DNA from: Laburnicola sp. R22_1
Taxonomy: Eukaryota > Ascomycota > Dothideomycetes > Pleosporales > Didymosphaeriaceae
Direction of reading: 5' to 3'
Length of the DNA stretch: 64,000 nucleotides
Assembly: GCA_014281115.1 (NCBI GenBank)
Contig: JACONQ010000003.1
Span: forward strand, 2,294,001 to 2,358,000
Shown: in pieces, positions 34,492 to 45,422 of the stretch
How positions within the stretch are numbered: the first letter of the stretch is position 1
Layout of the letters: every line of letters begins with the position of its first letter
Program-made: the position numbers and the translations under genes
The notes under the pieces: generated by a model
Seen by the model: the letters and a program-made list of their open reading frames with translations, nothing else
What the model was told of the DNA's origin: nothing
The model's database searches: none

Positions 34492-36579
34492 ATGGACATT
34501 CAAACGTGGCTGAATGAGACTGTGCTCCCTCAGCAGCCTCCGAGTCCGCCTGAGCAGCGCGACGACGACCCTCCTTCTCGTCCAGAGGGGGTTGTGCACG
34601 TCTCCAAGCAGAAACGTAGACGAAAGCAGAGCACTTCGGACAGCTCACTGCTCGATGCCCTACCCCGACGCAAGAAGGGAGTCCCACCTGAAAGACAAAA
34701 CTTTATCGAGCATGATGCAAGAGAGAGCGCCAGTAGTGATGCATCCCACCCCGCAAGTCACTCCGACGGCAGCGCGCCGAGCCGACCGTACAGACGCAAG
34801 CCCCGATGCAAGACTCGTCCCGAGCGCTACGAGCCGGTGTCTAAGGAAGTCAAGGGGCGGGGGACGCATACCCATCGGCCTCAGCGAGACGAATCAAAGA
34901 GGAGAAGGCGCAGCTCCAGACGCAGCAAGGTCGATAAGCCAGACAGCGGTATAGTCCAGACCTTTCATGCCAAGAACGTCCCCCGGGATCGATTGACCGT
35001 AAGAAGTGCCCCCACCGGCCTGGCTTGCTGGTGGTGTACTGATTATTGGTGCAGTTGAGACCGCGAGAAAAACTAGGGTTGTTCAGCAAGGGTAGGGTGT
35101 CGTCGCCAGTCAAAGGCCGTGGTTGTAAGCCAACGTCTGCAACGCCCCGCATTCTCCAGTTCATAGCTGACTTAATAAGTGCCCGACCTCGTCTTCTCGG
35201 AGATGAAATTCCTGCAGAAGCATAAAAACCAACCGGAAGCTGGCCCACAACCGGGATCGCCCAAGAAGAAACGCAAGAAGGACCCTGCGCATGCAAAGGA
35301 GGAAGAAATATCTGCATATTTCACCTCTGTACGACCCGCACTAGCAGAACGAGACTCGAATATCCAAGCGAAGGTGGTCTCTCACGAACCAAGGTTGCGA
35401 GGCACCGATCGCAAAGAGCGGCAGCGGTCAGCCGCCGATAACGTCATCCCATCTGTCGAGTCTGCAGACAAGTCGACGTATCTGGGATTTGGGAGCAGAG
35501 GGCCACGCCATGAATCTGGAAGCCACATTTCATGGTCAGAGTCCGTCCGCGCACCTAGTCCAACGCCGGTACATCCTCGAATTGAAAGTGCTATCGACAA
35601 TGATCAGCTGGACCCTCTACATGGTGGACAAGTATCAGGGAACACTGATGGTGGGGAAGTGTTGCGCTCACAGCCAGCCCCTCCAACCGTAACTAGACGC
35701 AGAACGGATGGTAGCGGAGACCGATTTCAGGTTTCCTCACTGCCGCCGACAAATGAACGCCTCTCCCGGTCACACTCTCTACCCCAGCGCACTTCTTCAC
35801 CACGCCGCATTAATCTCGTGGACCGGGCTGCAAGGCGTCGAACGCTGGAGAGTGCCGCTTCACCATCGTCGATGCCGCCCTTTATACAGACTCACAGCGA
35901 GCATGACCGCGGCCAATACCACCCAGCCAATGTCCCGAATCAATCCGGATTAGGAAATCATTCTCTTTCTGCACAACTTCCGGGCCGACACGACCCGCTC
36001 GGGTACGGGACAGAGCAGCCCACGGTAGAAGAGGATGCCCAGCAGACTTCGTCCAGCCTTGGACGGATACTGGAAGACTGTAACACAGTATTCCACGAAA
36101 GGCGCAAAGCAGAAGCACTCCAGGCGAGCAACGCACGAGCAGTGTCTTCAGGTAGACCTAGTCAAAGCATTATGAAGTCGAACTCTGAGCGCTATCCCAC
36201 CATACGGAGTATGCCGTCTGTGCGTTTCGCAGGCGTTGAGACACATCATGTTCCTAGTGTACCTACGATATCCGGTCCCAGTATTTATGAGCAGCAGCAA
36301 CAGCGACGATATGATTTTGCAGACGAGCATTTCGATGCAGATGAGATCCAGCAAACACGTTTCAACGCCCAGCATGAGTACTTCGGTGGAGGTGGGTTAG
36401 ACTCGTACGAGCAGGAGTGGGATGAAGAAGCCGAGCTGGCAGCGTTGGGTACTATGCTGGGCCCAGCCATAGAGGATGAGGCGAACACTCAACATCTCAA
36501 CGATGGCTGGAATGAAATGGGGGCTCGAAGTAATGCGATTGTCAAGCCCGGATTTTGGCGTCCCAATAAACTTTATTAG
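34492..36579 (+). CDS. Conserved, mostly disordered protein of unknown function
   Basis: Three exons: 34492-34998, 35055-35124 and 35180-36579; 658 aa. Introns are 56 and 55 nt, both GT-AG. The small middle exon is needed to keep frame: it reads LRPREKLGLFSKGRVSSPVKGRG, and its last base joins TG to give Leu before PDLVFSEMKFL. I recall similar blocks in uncharacterised Pezizomycotina proteins. The protein is rich in Ser, Pro, Arg and Lys with KRRRK- and KKKRKK-type basic clusters (possible nuclear signals), EEISAYFTSVRPALAERD, and an acidic C-terminal part with a short Gln run. No enzyme domain is seen. Nuclear location is inference. Confidence 0.8.
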
Positions 36580-36916
36580 ATCGAGATTCTTTCTGCTTTT
36601 TTTTTCATAGTCCGCAAATCGAGGGGGTCAATGTTGTCTGATGTCTTGAGTGGTGGTGAAGACTGAAGACGGAAGGATATCAGACAGAAGTGGAAGAGAC
36701 ACATGCACGCACACAGACAGAGACTTTTGCTCATTGTACATTAGCTGTTCGGGCGATCCGTGCGCTGCCCAGGTGTTGCACGTGACGGTCCGAGGTCGAC
36801 GGGTCGGATCATGCTCTCATTTTTTGCGCTCGGCGTTCGTCGCGTCTTCCGCAGGGTAATCGTAGCCGCTCGTTGTCTGGCCCCTTCTAGGATTGTATTA
36901 TTATCAATTCGTCCGC
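36580..36916 (+). promoter_or_regulatory. 5' flank of the pyrophosphatase gene
   Basis: 337 bp, T-rich just after the preceding stop (36597-36606). No clear TATA box. Confidence 0.35.
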
Positions 36917-38226
36917 ATGAACCGCTTTGCTTTCCCTGCGCGGTTCAATTCGGCCCAGAAACGTGCTGTGGTCTCGCGCCTGAGCTCTTACCCGTCTGCA
37001 CCGCCCCGGCCTGCAGCCGTCTCTTTCGTCACCGTGGCTAATCACCGGCGGCCCTCCGCGCCTGCCAGCCCCACTATGTCCGCTACCGCCAACAAAATCC
37101 ACACTCGAACGCAACAGCTGGCAGGACACTTCCACCCCACCAACCCACACTCAACGCCTTCCCTCCCCGTCTGCGAGAAGCGCTTTCACACCATGGCCCC
37201 GAGCCAGTATACCGCCCGCCGCATTGGCGCCGCCAACACCCTCGAGCACCGCGTCTACATTGAGAAGGATGGCGTGCCCGTGTCGCCCTTCCACGACATC
37301 CCGTTGTATGCCAATGAGCAGCAGACGGTCCTCAACATGATCGTCGAGGTGCCGCGCTGGACGAATGCGAAGATGGAGGTGGGTGCCCCTCACCACTCCG
37401 CTACCCCGCCTCGAACATGGGCTGACGGATTTCCAGATCTCCAAGGAGGAGACGCTCAACCCCATCAAGCAGGACATCAAGAAGGGCAAGCTCCGCTACG
37501 TGAGGAACTGCTTCCCCCACAAGGGCTATCTCTGGAACTACGGTGCCCTCCCGCAGGTACGATGGCACGCTCACCTGATATCGGGCAAGACACTGATGGT
37601 TTTTGCAGACCTGGGAAGACCCCAATGCTGTCCACCCCGAGACCAAGGCGAAGGGTGACAACGACCCATTGGATGTGTGCGAGATCGGCGAGCTGGTGTT
37701 CAGGCCTGGCGATGTCATTCAAGTCAAGGTTCTTGGTGTCATGGCTCTGCTCGACGAGGAGGAGACCGATTGGAAGATCATTGTCATCAACGTCAATGAC
37801 CCGCTTGCTCCCAAGCTCAACGACGTTGAGGACGTCGAGCGCCACCTACCTGGTCTGCTAAGGGCCACCAACGAGTGGTTCCGTATCTACAAGATCCCCG
37901 ATGGCAAGCCTGAGAACCAATTCGCCTTCTCCGGCGAGTGCAAGAACAAGAAGTACGCCATGGACATTGTCCGTGAGTGCGCTGAGGCCTGGGAGCGTCT
38001 CATCACTGGCAAGACCCCCAAGGGCGAAATCTCTCTGTAAGTTTGCCTCCTCGTGTTGAATGATGTCTACTTATACAATCGAAGCGCCAACTCCTCCGTC
38101 TCACACTCGCCTGACCGCACCGACCCTGGCCAATTCAACATCCCGCCGGCTGAGAACCAGAGTCCTGCCCCGATCGATCCCAGCATCGACAAGTGGTTCT
38201 TCATCAGCGGAGCCCCGTCAGCTTAG
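36917..38226 (+). CDS. IPP1: Inorganic pyrophosphatase, with a possible mitochondrial N-terminal extension
   Basis: Family I soluble pyrophosphatase, hydrolysing PPi to two phosphates. Exons: 36917 (or 37193)-37378, 37437-37556, 37609-38036 and 38085-38226; introns are 58, 52 and 48 nt. From the internal ATG at 37193 ([20 protein letters not shown]) the product is 291 aa, the usual cytosolic length. The frame is open upstream to ATG 36917, adding 92 residues that are rich in Arg, Ala and Ser with few acids ([20 protein letters not shown]), like a presequence. The first ATG has C at -3 while the internal one is ACACCATGG, so leaky scanning could give both forms. The metal-site signature DNDPLDV and the terminal [11 protein letters not shown] are present. 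Convergent with MRPL44. Confidence 0.92.
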
Positions 38227-38455
38227 ATATCGAGCGCTTCTTGAAAGCATTTGCTCAAGCTATGCAATTTTGGGTTCAGTCGTACATCCCGCGAGCCAGA
38301 ACCATGTAGCGTATCTAGATTAATGCCTACATAAAGGTGGAGGTTCCGTGGAACTATCACTTGTCCAATTCCTCTCAATGCCTTGACTCCACGTAATGCA
38401 AGTGTTCGGATATATACAGTATTCATACAGGAACCCCGTGGTATCGCGTCGGTCC

Positions 38456-38803
38456 TCAATTGCCTGACAGTTCCTCTTTACGTGCCAGCTGCCGTGAATG
38501 TCGGTCCACCTCCTCCATAACCTCGGTGATTCGCATCTTGTCCAGCTCAAGGTTCATTTCTTTTCCATCCTCTAGCATTCTGTTAGTTTCCCAGGTTGCT
38601 CCCCACGCCAGGAGTCACGTACTGAACTTGACGCCTAATGTGGCTGGCTCCTTGCTTGTCCTCGGCAGCATTTGTGTCTCCACCTTCAGGCCATCTTTGC
38701 GCGCATTCGGCGGTATCAGGGACAGAAAGAGGCGCGCGGGTTTTGCGCGAACGGAGAAGGGGTTGAATTTGACGTGCACGTTGGTGAGGAAGCGGGTAAT
38801 CAT
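38456..38803 (-). CDS. MRPL44: Mitochondrial large-subunit ribosomal protein mL53 (Mrpl44)
   Basis: Two exons on the minus strand, 38803-38623 and 38571-38456, joined by a 51-nt GT-AG intron that splits a Lys codon; 98 aa, the same length as I recall for yeast Mrpl44. It begins MITRFLTNVHVKFNPFS and continues with ARLFLSLIPPNARK, the family pattern, and ends in a basic, Glu-rich helix (RHSRQLARKEELSGN). It belongs to the mitochondrial large ribosomal subunit. A possible leader intron lies upstream (GTACGT near 38902, CATAG near 38856). It starts 289 bp from SEC20, transcribed the opposite way. Confidence 0.9.
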
Positions 38804-39092
38804 TTTCGGTATCGGAGGGAGGATGGAGAGCGGGAGATCGCGGGTGGAGGGCGTCTATGGTCGGTTAGAGGGTTTCCATCACTGCTGATATAGAGGAACG
38901 TACCAAGAAGGACTCGGAATGTAAAGGCAGTTCCCTCTGTGAACGTCTGCCCTTCTCAATGCAATGATTCGCATCTGCATGGTCCGTGCACTGACAGCCG
39001 CGGAACAAACAAAGACCGACAGCTAAAGTTCCAGGCGCGTCATCGGCCCCGTTACTTCCACTCTGGCCACTCTCCGTGTCCTGTAGCCCACC
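38804..39092. promoter_or_regulatory. Shared divergent promoter, MRPL44 and SEC20
   Basis: 289 bp between two ATGs facing apart. No TATA box is obvious; both genes are housekeeping. Confidence 0.5.
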
Positions 39093-40533
39093 ATGCCCCC
39101 GCTACCCTCCACCACACAGACCCTAACCACGCGCCTCATCACCCTCTCCGACTCGAACAAAGCTATTCAGCAGCTCATCCAGCGCCTCGCGAAACTCGAC
39201 TTCCAGCCGGGAAGCCAGCCGCTAAACACTGAGGAGGGGGACGTACGGCTGGAACTCAGCGCCGAGATACATGAGAGCCTGAAGGGAGTCGAAGAGGAAC
39301 TTGAGCTCCTTAGCCAGGAGGTTGAGGACTTTGTGGGGTCGAGTGGGAATAGTGGGAGACGGAGAGATAGTTCCAAGGACGGCGAGAAGAGCAGGCTTGC
39401 AGTGCTGCTGGCTAGGTTGACGGAGGATTTGAGATCGTGAGTGCACCAATGCATGACTTTCTGTTATGGCAAAGATTCGTATGCTAATTGGAATTCGCAG
39501 TTCTCGAGCACAGTATCGGAAAGCGCAGTTGACTGCCAAACACAACGCTGACCGCGCCAAACTCAAGGAACGTGAACTACTCTTCTCCAACATCCAATCC
39601 GGCACCTCGACACCCTCCTCTACCCACCGCCGCCGCGCCAACCCTCAACTCAACGAAGGCGAAATCGTCACCCAAGCCTCCTCGGACGTGACAGCAGCCC
39701 TCCGACGCACACACCAGTTGATGCAAAGTGAGCTTTCGCGCTCAAGATTTGCACAAGAAACACTCGAACAATCGACAGCTGCCCTTGCAGACCTGGGGGA
39801 GAAATACTCAGACCTGAATACATTACTTGCGAACAGCCGGACGCTTGTCACTACACTGCTCAAGAGCCAGAAGAGCGATACCTGGTATCTTGAGACGACC
39901 TTCTACATTCTCATCACAACAGTCCTCTGGCTTGTCTTCCGCCGCTGGTTATACGGCCCAATATCCTGGTTCATACTCTTTCCGCTGAAGATCCTCTTCC
40001 GAATCCTTTTCGCCGTCGTTCCTGTATCAAGCGCAAAGTCGAACGTCGCGGCGGAATCGAAACCCTCCACAAGTCTTATCGTGAAACCGAGCGCAACGGG
40101 CGGACCACCACACCGACCGGTCGACCAACAGAAACCAAATTACGTGCGCGTGGGCGGTGGTGGTAGAGGATACATGCAAGATCCCAGTCCACCTGAATCT
40201 CTATCACAGACAGTAGGAAAGATGGCAGAGCAGGCACAGCAACAGCAGAATACGGAGTCGGAACAGGATCATCCGCAATTCAGGCAGCAGAATCAACAAC
40301 GACAGCAGGAACATAAAGGCCCCGTTGTGAGAGGCGATGGCACAGTGCTGCAGGAGTCTGATCGGCCGAGGAACCCGAAGAAGAAGATGTGGGAGGAGAG
40401 TGTAGAGAGTGCCAAGTTTGAGGAGAGGCAGCGAGAGGCAGAAAAGGAGATATTAGACGAGCAGAAGGAGGCGGAGGCTGAGGCTCCAGAGGCAGCAGAA
40501 GCGCATGCGCGGAGGAAGAGAGATGAATTGTGA
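39093..40533 (+). CDS. SEC20: ER/Golgi Q-SNARE Sec20
   Basis: Two exons, 39093-39436 and 39501-40533, separated by a 64-nt GT-AG intron with a CTAAT branch site; 458 aa. The N-terminal half is coiled coil. The Sec20 SNARE region (about residues 205-270) includes RRTHQLMQSELSRSRFAQE, QSTAALADLGEKYSDLNTLL and SRTLVTTLLKSQKSDTWYLE, followed by two hydrophobic segments (FYILITTVLWLVF and WFILFPLKILFRILFAVV). A long Gln-rich, then Glu/Lys-rich tail ends in RDEL, an HDEL-type retrieval signal, matching yeast Sec20, whose lumenal tail ends HDEL. It acts in retrograde Golgi-to-ER fusion with Ufe1, Use1 and Sec22. The second hydrophobic stretch may be a re-entrant or amphipathic segment. Confidence 0.9.
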
Positions 40534-42970
40534 GGTACAAGCTGTTTTATTGGGTGTGTAGTCCTTTTGTGATATCCTATGAAGACATGGTTATGATTCT
40601 TGATCTACCCTTTTGTTACGGTGGTCCAGTCACGTTTCCGTCTCGTCTCGACTGCCGTATGTGTGACGATATAAAGGCTTGCATTTGGCTGCACACTCTT
40701 TTCTTTCTTCCCTCACGCTTGCTTCTGCTCCTGGATTTGGAGGCCTAAAATGCGGTACCAACTCTCAATGGACGTGGGGATTTGGATTGTTCCAAAGAAA
40801 AAGAGAGAGGAATTCATGGTCGTTCTGTGGTGCGTGTGCCTAAATCAACCTACAAGACGCCCATGGGTGCTGGGATTGTGAGGGCTAAAAAATGTGGAAA
40901 CGGGTGCATGGGGGCTTCTCGTGTGGTGCCGTTGGGGAGAGTGGTGGTGTAAGATGGGTGGGCTTTGATGGGGTTGATGAAGATGAAGATAATGGTTATC
41001 ACTGCGCTTTGCGAAACCAGCGTGGTATGTGGCACGTGGTAGTTACGCATCATCCTGTCGTGGACTATCTCGATTCGAAGTATATAAAGCCGCGATCTTT
41101 CTGCGTTTTGGTTCTTCACGCAGCTTGCTTTGCTTTGGGCGGGTGGACTAAAAATCGTCACAGTTGAGCTGCATGGTCTTCGGACTAAAAAATTAAGTCG
41201 CCAAACAACATGCCTGTGTCTGTGGTCTCTGTCCACTAAAAAGTTCAAGGATAGCCTTATACGGTGTGGGGGCGTTCGGTCTCAAAAATTGATAATCGAG
41301 AACTCATGTGGTGGACCCAGGACGCTTCTCGCCTTTGGGATTACGCTGGGAGGGATCTGGAGACTAAAATCGACATGGAATGCATCATGGTGGGGAGTGG
41401 GGGGTGGCGGTGGGAATGGAGCGTAAAAGGCGCAGATCGAGACGTATGTCCAGTGTGGTGCGTCTGCTGAGTCGAATGGACCGGCTATGATGCTGATGTC
41501 TTTGTCTCATGAGGGAGAGTACGATGTCTGAACATGTGTTCGTAGGTGCGGTTGTGGGTATATAGGGCTTCGTTCTGGTGGGTGGTTCTTGTTCTTCACA
41601 CGACTACGCTGCTGCTTTGGCGACTAAAAACGCAAAGAATTCAAGACGATGGTGGCGGACAATAAAATCTTCTGGCATCCAAGTTCATGGTTCTCCCGCT
41701 CTCCTCTGTCCCGATAAAACATGGATCACCAAGATTGAATGTGCTGGGACCGGAAAATGGCCAGCGGACTTCAATACGTCAGCTCTGCTTTCTCGCATAG
41801 CTGAAACATACCTTATTGATATCTATTACGGAGGAATTCGAGACGATATGCGCAGCCGCACATGGCGGTCCAGCTTTCCTCCCTCTGTGTCATACAAAAG
41901 TGACAACACGCAATAACAAATGGCCTAGAGAGTCAAAAAGAGCAGCAGATAGCTTCATGACGGCTTTGGGGTTCTTCTGCGGAGATTAAAATTTCACGCG
42001 ATGCTGGTTATGTGGGTTTGGAGTTTGTTGTTGATCTAAATGCACGTAGGACACAACGATGTGTGGTGTGTGTCTTTGGTGGACTTAATCTTGACCATTG
42101 GGTATGATGGGATGTATAGGACGCCTAAAAAATACTGTCATACAAGCATGCTGCTTTGCTGCCCAGTGTCGGTACAAAAAATATTGACGGAGAGTTGAAT
42201 GGGGAAGCTCGAGGGTATATAAACTACTCCCATCTACCTTCTTCGTCTTGCTACATAATTAACAGTCATGTTACTGCTAGTGCTGCAACAATAAAAAAAT
42301 TCGGAAACGATTTCATGTCCTGGAGTGTGGCGCCTCTGACTTGCTAAAGTTTCTAGACGGCGTCTTTGCGCTTGTCGAAAAACTTGTGGCGACGGTTCGG
42401 ATGTGGAGTTCTGCTCTGGTACCAAAAAAGCAAGTTCAAAATGGCTATCCGTGTTTTCAGGGTGCTGTCAAGCTTGAAATACTGTTGTTTGGCTCGTGGG
42501 GCATACGACGAGGCCTACGAGAATCATGCTCACGCTTACTGCTCTGTACATCCATGAAAGAGGCAGGTCTGAAGCGATACGGGTCGCTTATCGTCTATAT
42601 AAGGGCGCTATTTATCGCTCGAAGGTTTCTCTACTCACTTCGCTGTCACTCTTGCTACGCAGTACTAAAAAACAGAAAGACAGAAGCATCATGTCTTGGG
42701 ACCTAAAATATGACACCTTTCCCTACATGTGCTCCCCTCTGTCCGTTCTCCAAAAAGGTTTCCACCCGTGTTTATGAGACACTTGACCAGAATCTGCTAT
42801 AAAAAAACAGAATGAACCTGGACATATGCGGGTGTCGGTCCTCTTACTAGCATAAAAGTCATCCCAGCCAGTTCTCCACGACGGACCCATCAAACTCCTA
42901 AAAAAAGTTCATGGAGATGGGAAATGCGTGGGGATGGCGCCATCCCATCTTATACCACACGGTCTTTTTC

Positions 42971-43260
42971 TATATAAAACCCACTCTATATCCTCTATGC
43001 CTTCTTCACTACAAAGGTTACTTTCCTTACACAGTACTAAAATTAACCGTGAGAAAAACGGATGGTCTGGGGACTAAAAAATTGTTCGACCCCTCGATAT
43101 GGCGCGTTTCCCCTATATAAAACCTACTATCTCTTCTCTATGCTTTCTTTACTACGAAGATTACTTCCTACTACATAGGAGTAAAAGTAGGCGACAGAAA
43201 GACACATGTTCTGGGGACTAAAAAACCCTTCGCAGTGGCTCATGGCGCGTTTGCTCCTGT
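42971..43260 (+). repeat. Best-preserved tandem pair of array-2 units, 143-144 bp period
   Basis: TATA at 42971 and 43114, first box at 43037 and 43181, ATG at 43062 and 43206, and GGGGACTAAAA at 43069 and 43213 are all offset by 143-144 bp. Leader words CTCTATGC, TTCTT-ACTAC and TTACTT recur in the same order. Confidence 0.85.
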
Positions 43261-43899
43261 CTAAAAATGGCAGACTCCAAACAATGTCTCGGTCTTGCCT
43301 TGCGGAAAACTAATCTCTAAAAATATGGAATAATGCTATGGTTTGCTTAAAACTGAGCATTGATTAAAAGTTTTCGTAATTAAAACCATAAAGGCTTTAA
43401 TAAAATATACCTACAGTCCTCTCTATGGCAGCGTAAGGGAAGCACAGAACATATAAACACAAGCTAAAAATTATGTTATTTTATATTAACGTTCCACCAG
43501 CTATATATATGGCTCTACTCCCACTACTTCTTTCTTCCTCTCCCTACATGTTATTTGTATCCTCGTAGCGCTAAAAGAAGCAGTAGAACCCGCAATGGTT
43601 TTCCTTGTCGGGTCTTAAAATTAGTATGTCCAAGACGTATGTCTGTGCTGTTCTGTTAATAAAAAAATGGCAATTAGAGAAATGTGTGTTGGTAGGAGAA
43701 AGTCTTAAAAGCTAAGATACAACAAAACACATTGGGTGCCCAGATATGGTTAACAAAGACTTAGTCACAATTAGTCTACTTGTGTTATAATTCGTCTTCT
43801 TAATATTCAGCCCGTGTTACAGGATACAGTTCCCTTTTCTTGGGATATTTACTCGTCCTTCTTTCCTTATAACAGGTTACTTTTGCGAATTTGAGTATT

Positions 43900-44300
43900 A
43901 AAATGTCGAATCAGACCACACATGCCTAAGTGACTAAACTAAGGCGCAAAATATTAATGGCTGTCCTGGCGCTGTATAGTAAAATAATATACTTTAACAT
44001 AACCTCTATGTTATTCTTAGGTGAAAAGACTAGAAAGCGAGATAACTTATAGAACAACTTAGAGTATTCTTTTGCCTAAGATGCTTTAGGACTATAGCTA
44101 TAATTTAGCTAGTAAAGATAAAGCTCATCACTATTATTCCTATATAGAGCTCTCTAGGATCTGCTATATATTTAAAACTATAACTATTATAGTTTAGCGT
44201 TTACTACTCCCTTAAGTATAAGACGTTAACTTAATAGCCTTCTACTTCTTTTTACTTTACACATACCTAGCTTTCTATTCTATATAGTAAAACTAAAACA
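43900..44300. other. AT-rich, RIP-like patch inside array 2
   Basis: Dense TA dinucleotides (ATATATT, TATAGCTATAAT and similar) with few CA/TG steps, as expected after C-to-T mutation at CpA. No frame is open. Confidence 0.55.
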
Positions 44301-45422
44301 AGACTATTATATGTGGTAAAACTAAAAAAACATCGCCAACGCAACATGTTTCGTCTTGGGGACTAAAACTACTATTGTAGATCAGAATGTTCTGGCGCTG
44401 AGCATAGAAGACTTTAACGCATAAGGAACAGCTTGTGGGGCTAGTATGCGTAGAATGCTCCTGTCTATGTTACCTAAACACATTATTTCGCCATCTTAAC
44501 GTACAGTGTTGATAATTATTATCATCACTACAAGACTCGAGCGTTTGTTTGTAGGCCGTGCCCCTTATCTTAAGAGTATTTAAGACTGCGATTTATCCCT
44601 ATTTATTCTCTTTTTCTTTACACTACACTTAATACTACGCACTAAGCTCTAAAAGTAAACTAAGGTACGACTATGTTTTGAAGACTAAAATGGTCAATGA
44701 GTACCACTATGTTTGCGTTGTGCTTTGGCCCCGACCTAAAAAAACCCTCGACACAACAGATAAAAGCGTTAGATGCAATTAAATAATAGACTCGACGCGG
44801 AGAAGGATATGGTAATATGGGAGCTTGTGATGCGAAGCATCATGGCTTCCGTCTCGCAGCGGTGATGCTAATGATACTCGACTGCGCCCCGAGTCGATAG
44901 ACATGGCATTGTGCACGTGGCTGGACTCCGAGTGCTAGTATAAAAGCCGCTTCTTCTTCTCGAAATCCTATTCTTCTCTTCGTTACAAGAGGTATATCCC
45001 TTCACCTTATAACTAAAATACAGGAGATACCTCGAAATGTCTCGGAGTTCTGAAAATAAAATTAACTTTCATCCTGGCAATGGTTGTCGTTTGTGTAGAG
45101 CGAAATAAGAAATGCTTGTTAGCATTGTGGCGCGAGGATAATTAATCCATATGAGGTAGGAAAATAAAAACTAGGCATGGAGCATTGATAATGATAAGCT
45201 ACATTAGTATATACATGGCGGATACTAAACAACGTGTAGTAATACGCATCTGGATTAAATTCGCAGGATTAGAATTAACTAGATATTGTATGTACAAAAG
45301 GTAAGGAGCGAATAGGATCTCTGTAACAGGAAGGGGAAGCACACCAAACTATGAATACATGATACATGCCTAAGACATGCTGTCGAACCCTCCATATGCG
45401 AAAAATCGCTCGCATCCACCGA

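Larger units (their letters stand above)
41081..44945 (+). promoter_or_regulatory. Series of TATA boxes at a fixed distance before array-2 units
   Basis: TATA-like boxes at 41081, 41559, 42216, 42596, 42971, 43114, 43502, 44578 and 44939 lie 65-75 bp upstream of an A-run box (41148, 41624, 42291, 42665, 43037, 43181, 43571, 44649, 45013). Another TATATA at 44281 precedes the box at 44322 by 41 bp. Between TATA and box there is usually a pyrimidine-rich stretch such as TTCTTCACTAC or TTCTTTACTAC. This is the layout of a core promoter plus leader plus ATG, repeated about ten times in one direction. Confidence 0.6.
40745..45040 (+). repeat. Array 2 of the bipartite A-run/ATG motif
   Basis: Pairs (box first base/A of ATG), all on the plus strand: 40745/40768, 40885/40908, 41148/41173, 41185/41210, 41364/41387, 41624/41649, 41662/41687, 41986/42010, 42125/42148, 42175/42199, 42291/42315, 42665/42691, 42703/42726, 42750/42774, 43037/43062, 43074/43099, 43181/43206, 43218/43242, 43261/43284, 43571/43595, 43615/43639, 44322/44346, 44363/44387, 44649/44673, 44685/44709, 45013/45037. 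Distances are 23-26. In tight pairs the ATG is followed 12 bases later by the next CTAAAA (41173/41185, 42691/42703, 43062/43074, 43206/43218, 44673/44685), often as ATGnnCTGGGGACTAAAA. A-runs without a partner also occur, for example 41235, 42344 and 42852. Confidence 0.75.
40534..45422. other. 4.9-kb gene-free interval: motif array 2 and AT-rich/RIP-like part
   Basis: No gene supported. 40745-45040 is array 2. Within it, 43.3-44.6 kb becomes AT-rich with many TA steps. After 45040 the sequence is AT-rich and unstructured up to the F-box-like gene. Confidence 0.5.

Noticed and set aside
42691..43300. Small peptides beginning M-x-W-G-L-K in array 2 as genes
   Set aside because: After the first six codons the copies share no protein sequence and stop at different points; kept as a repeat observation, not as CDS.
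40745..45040. CRISPR array
   Set aside because: Anchors are only 3-6 bases, insert lengths vary after the ATG, and the genome is eukaryotic; repeat-spacer structure of a CRISPR is not present.
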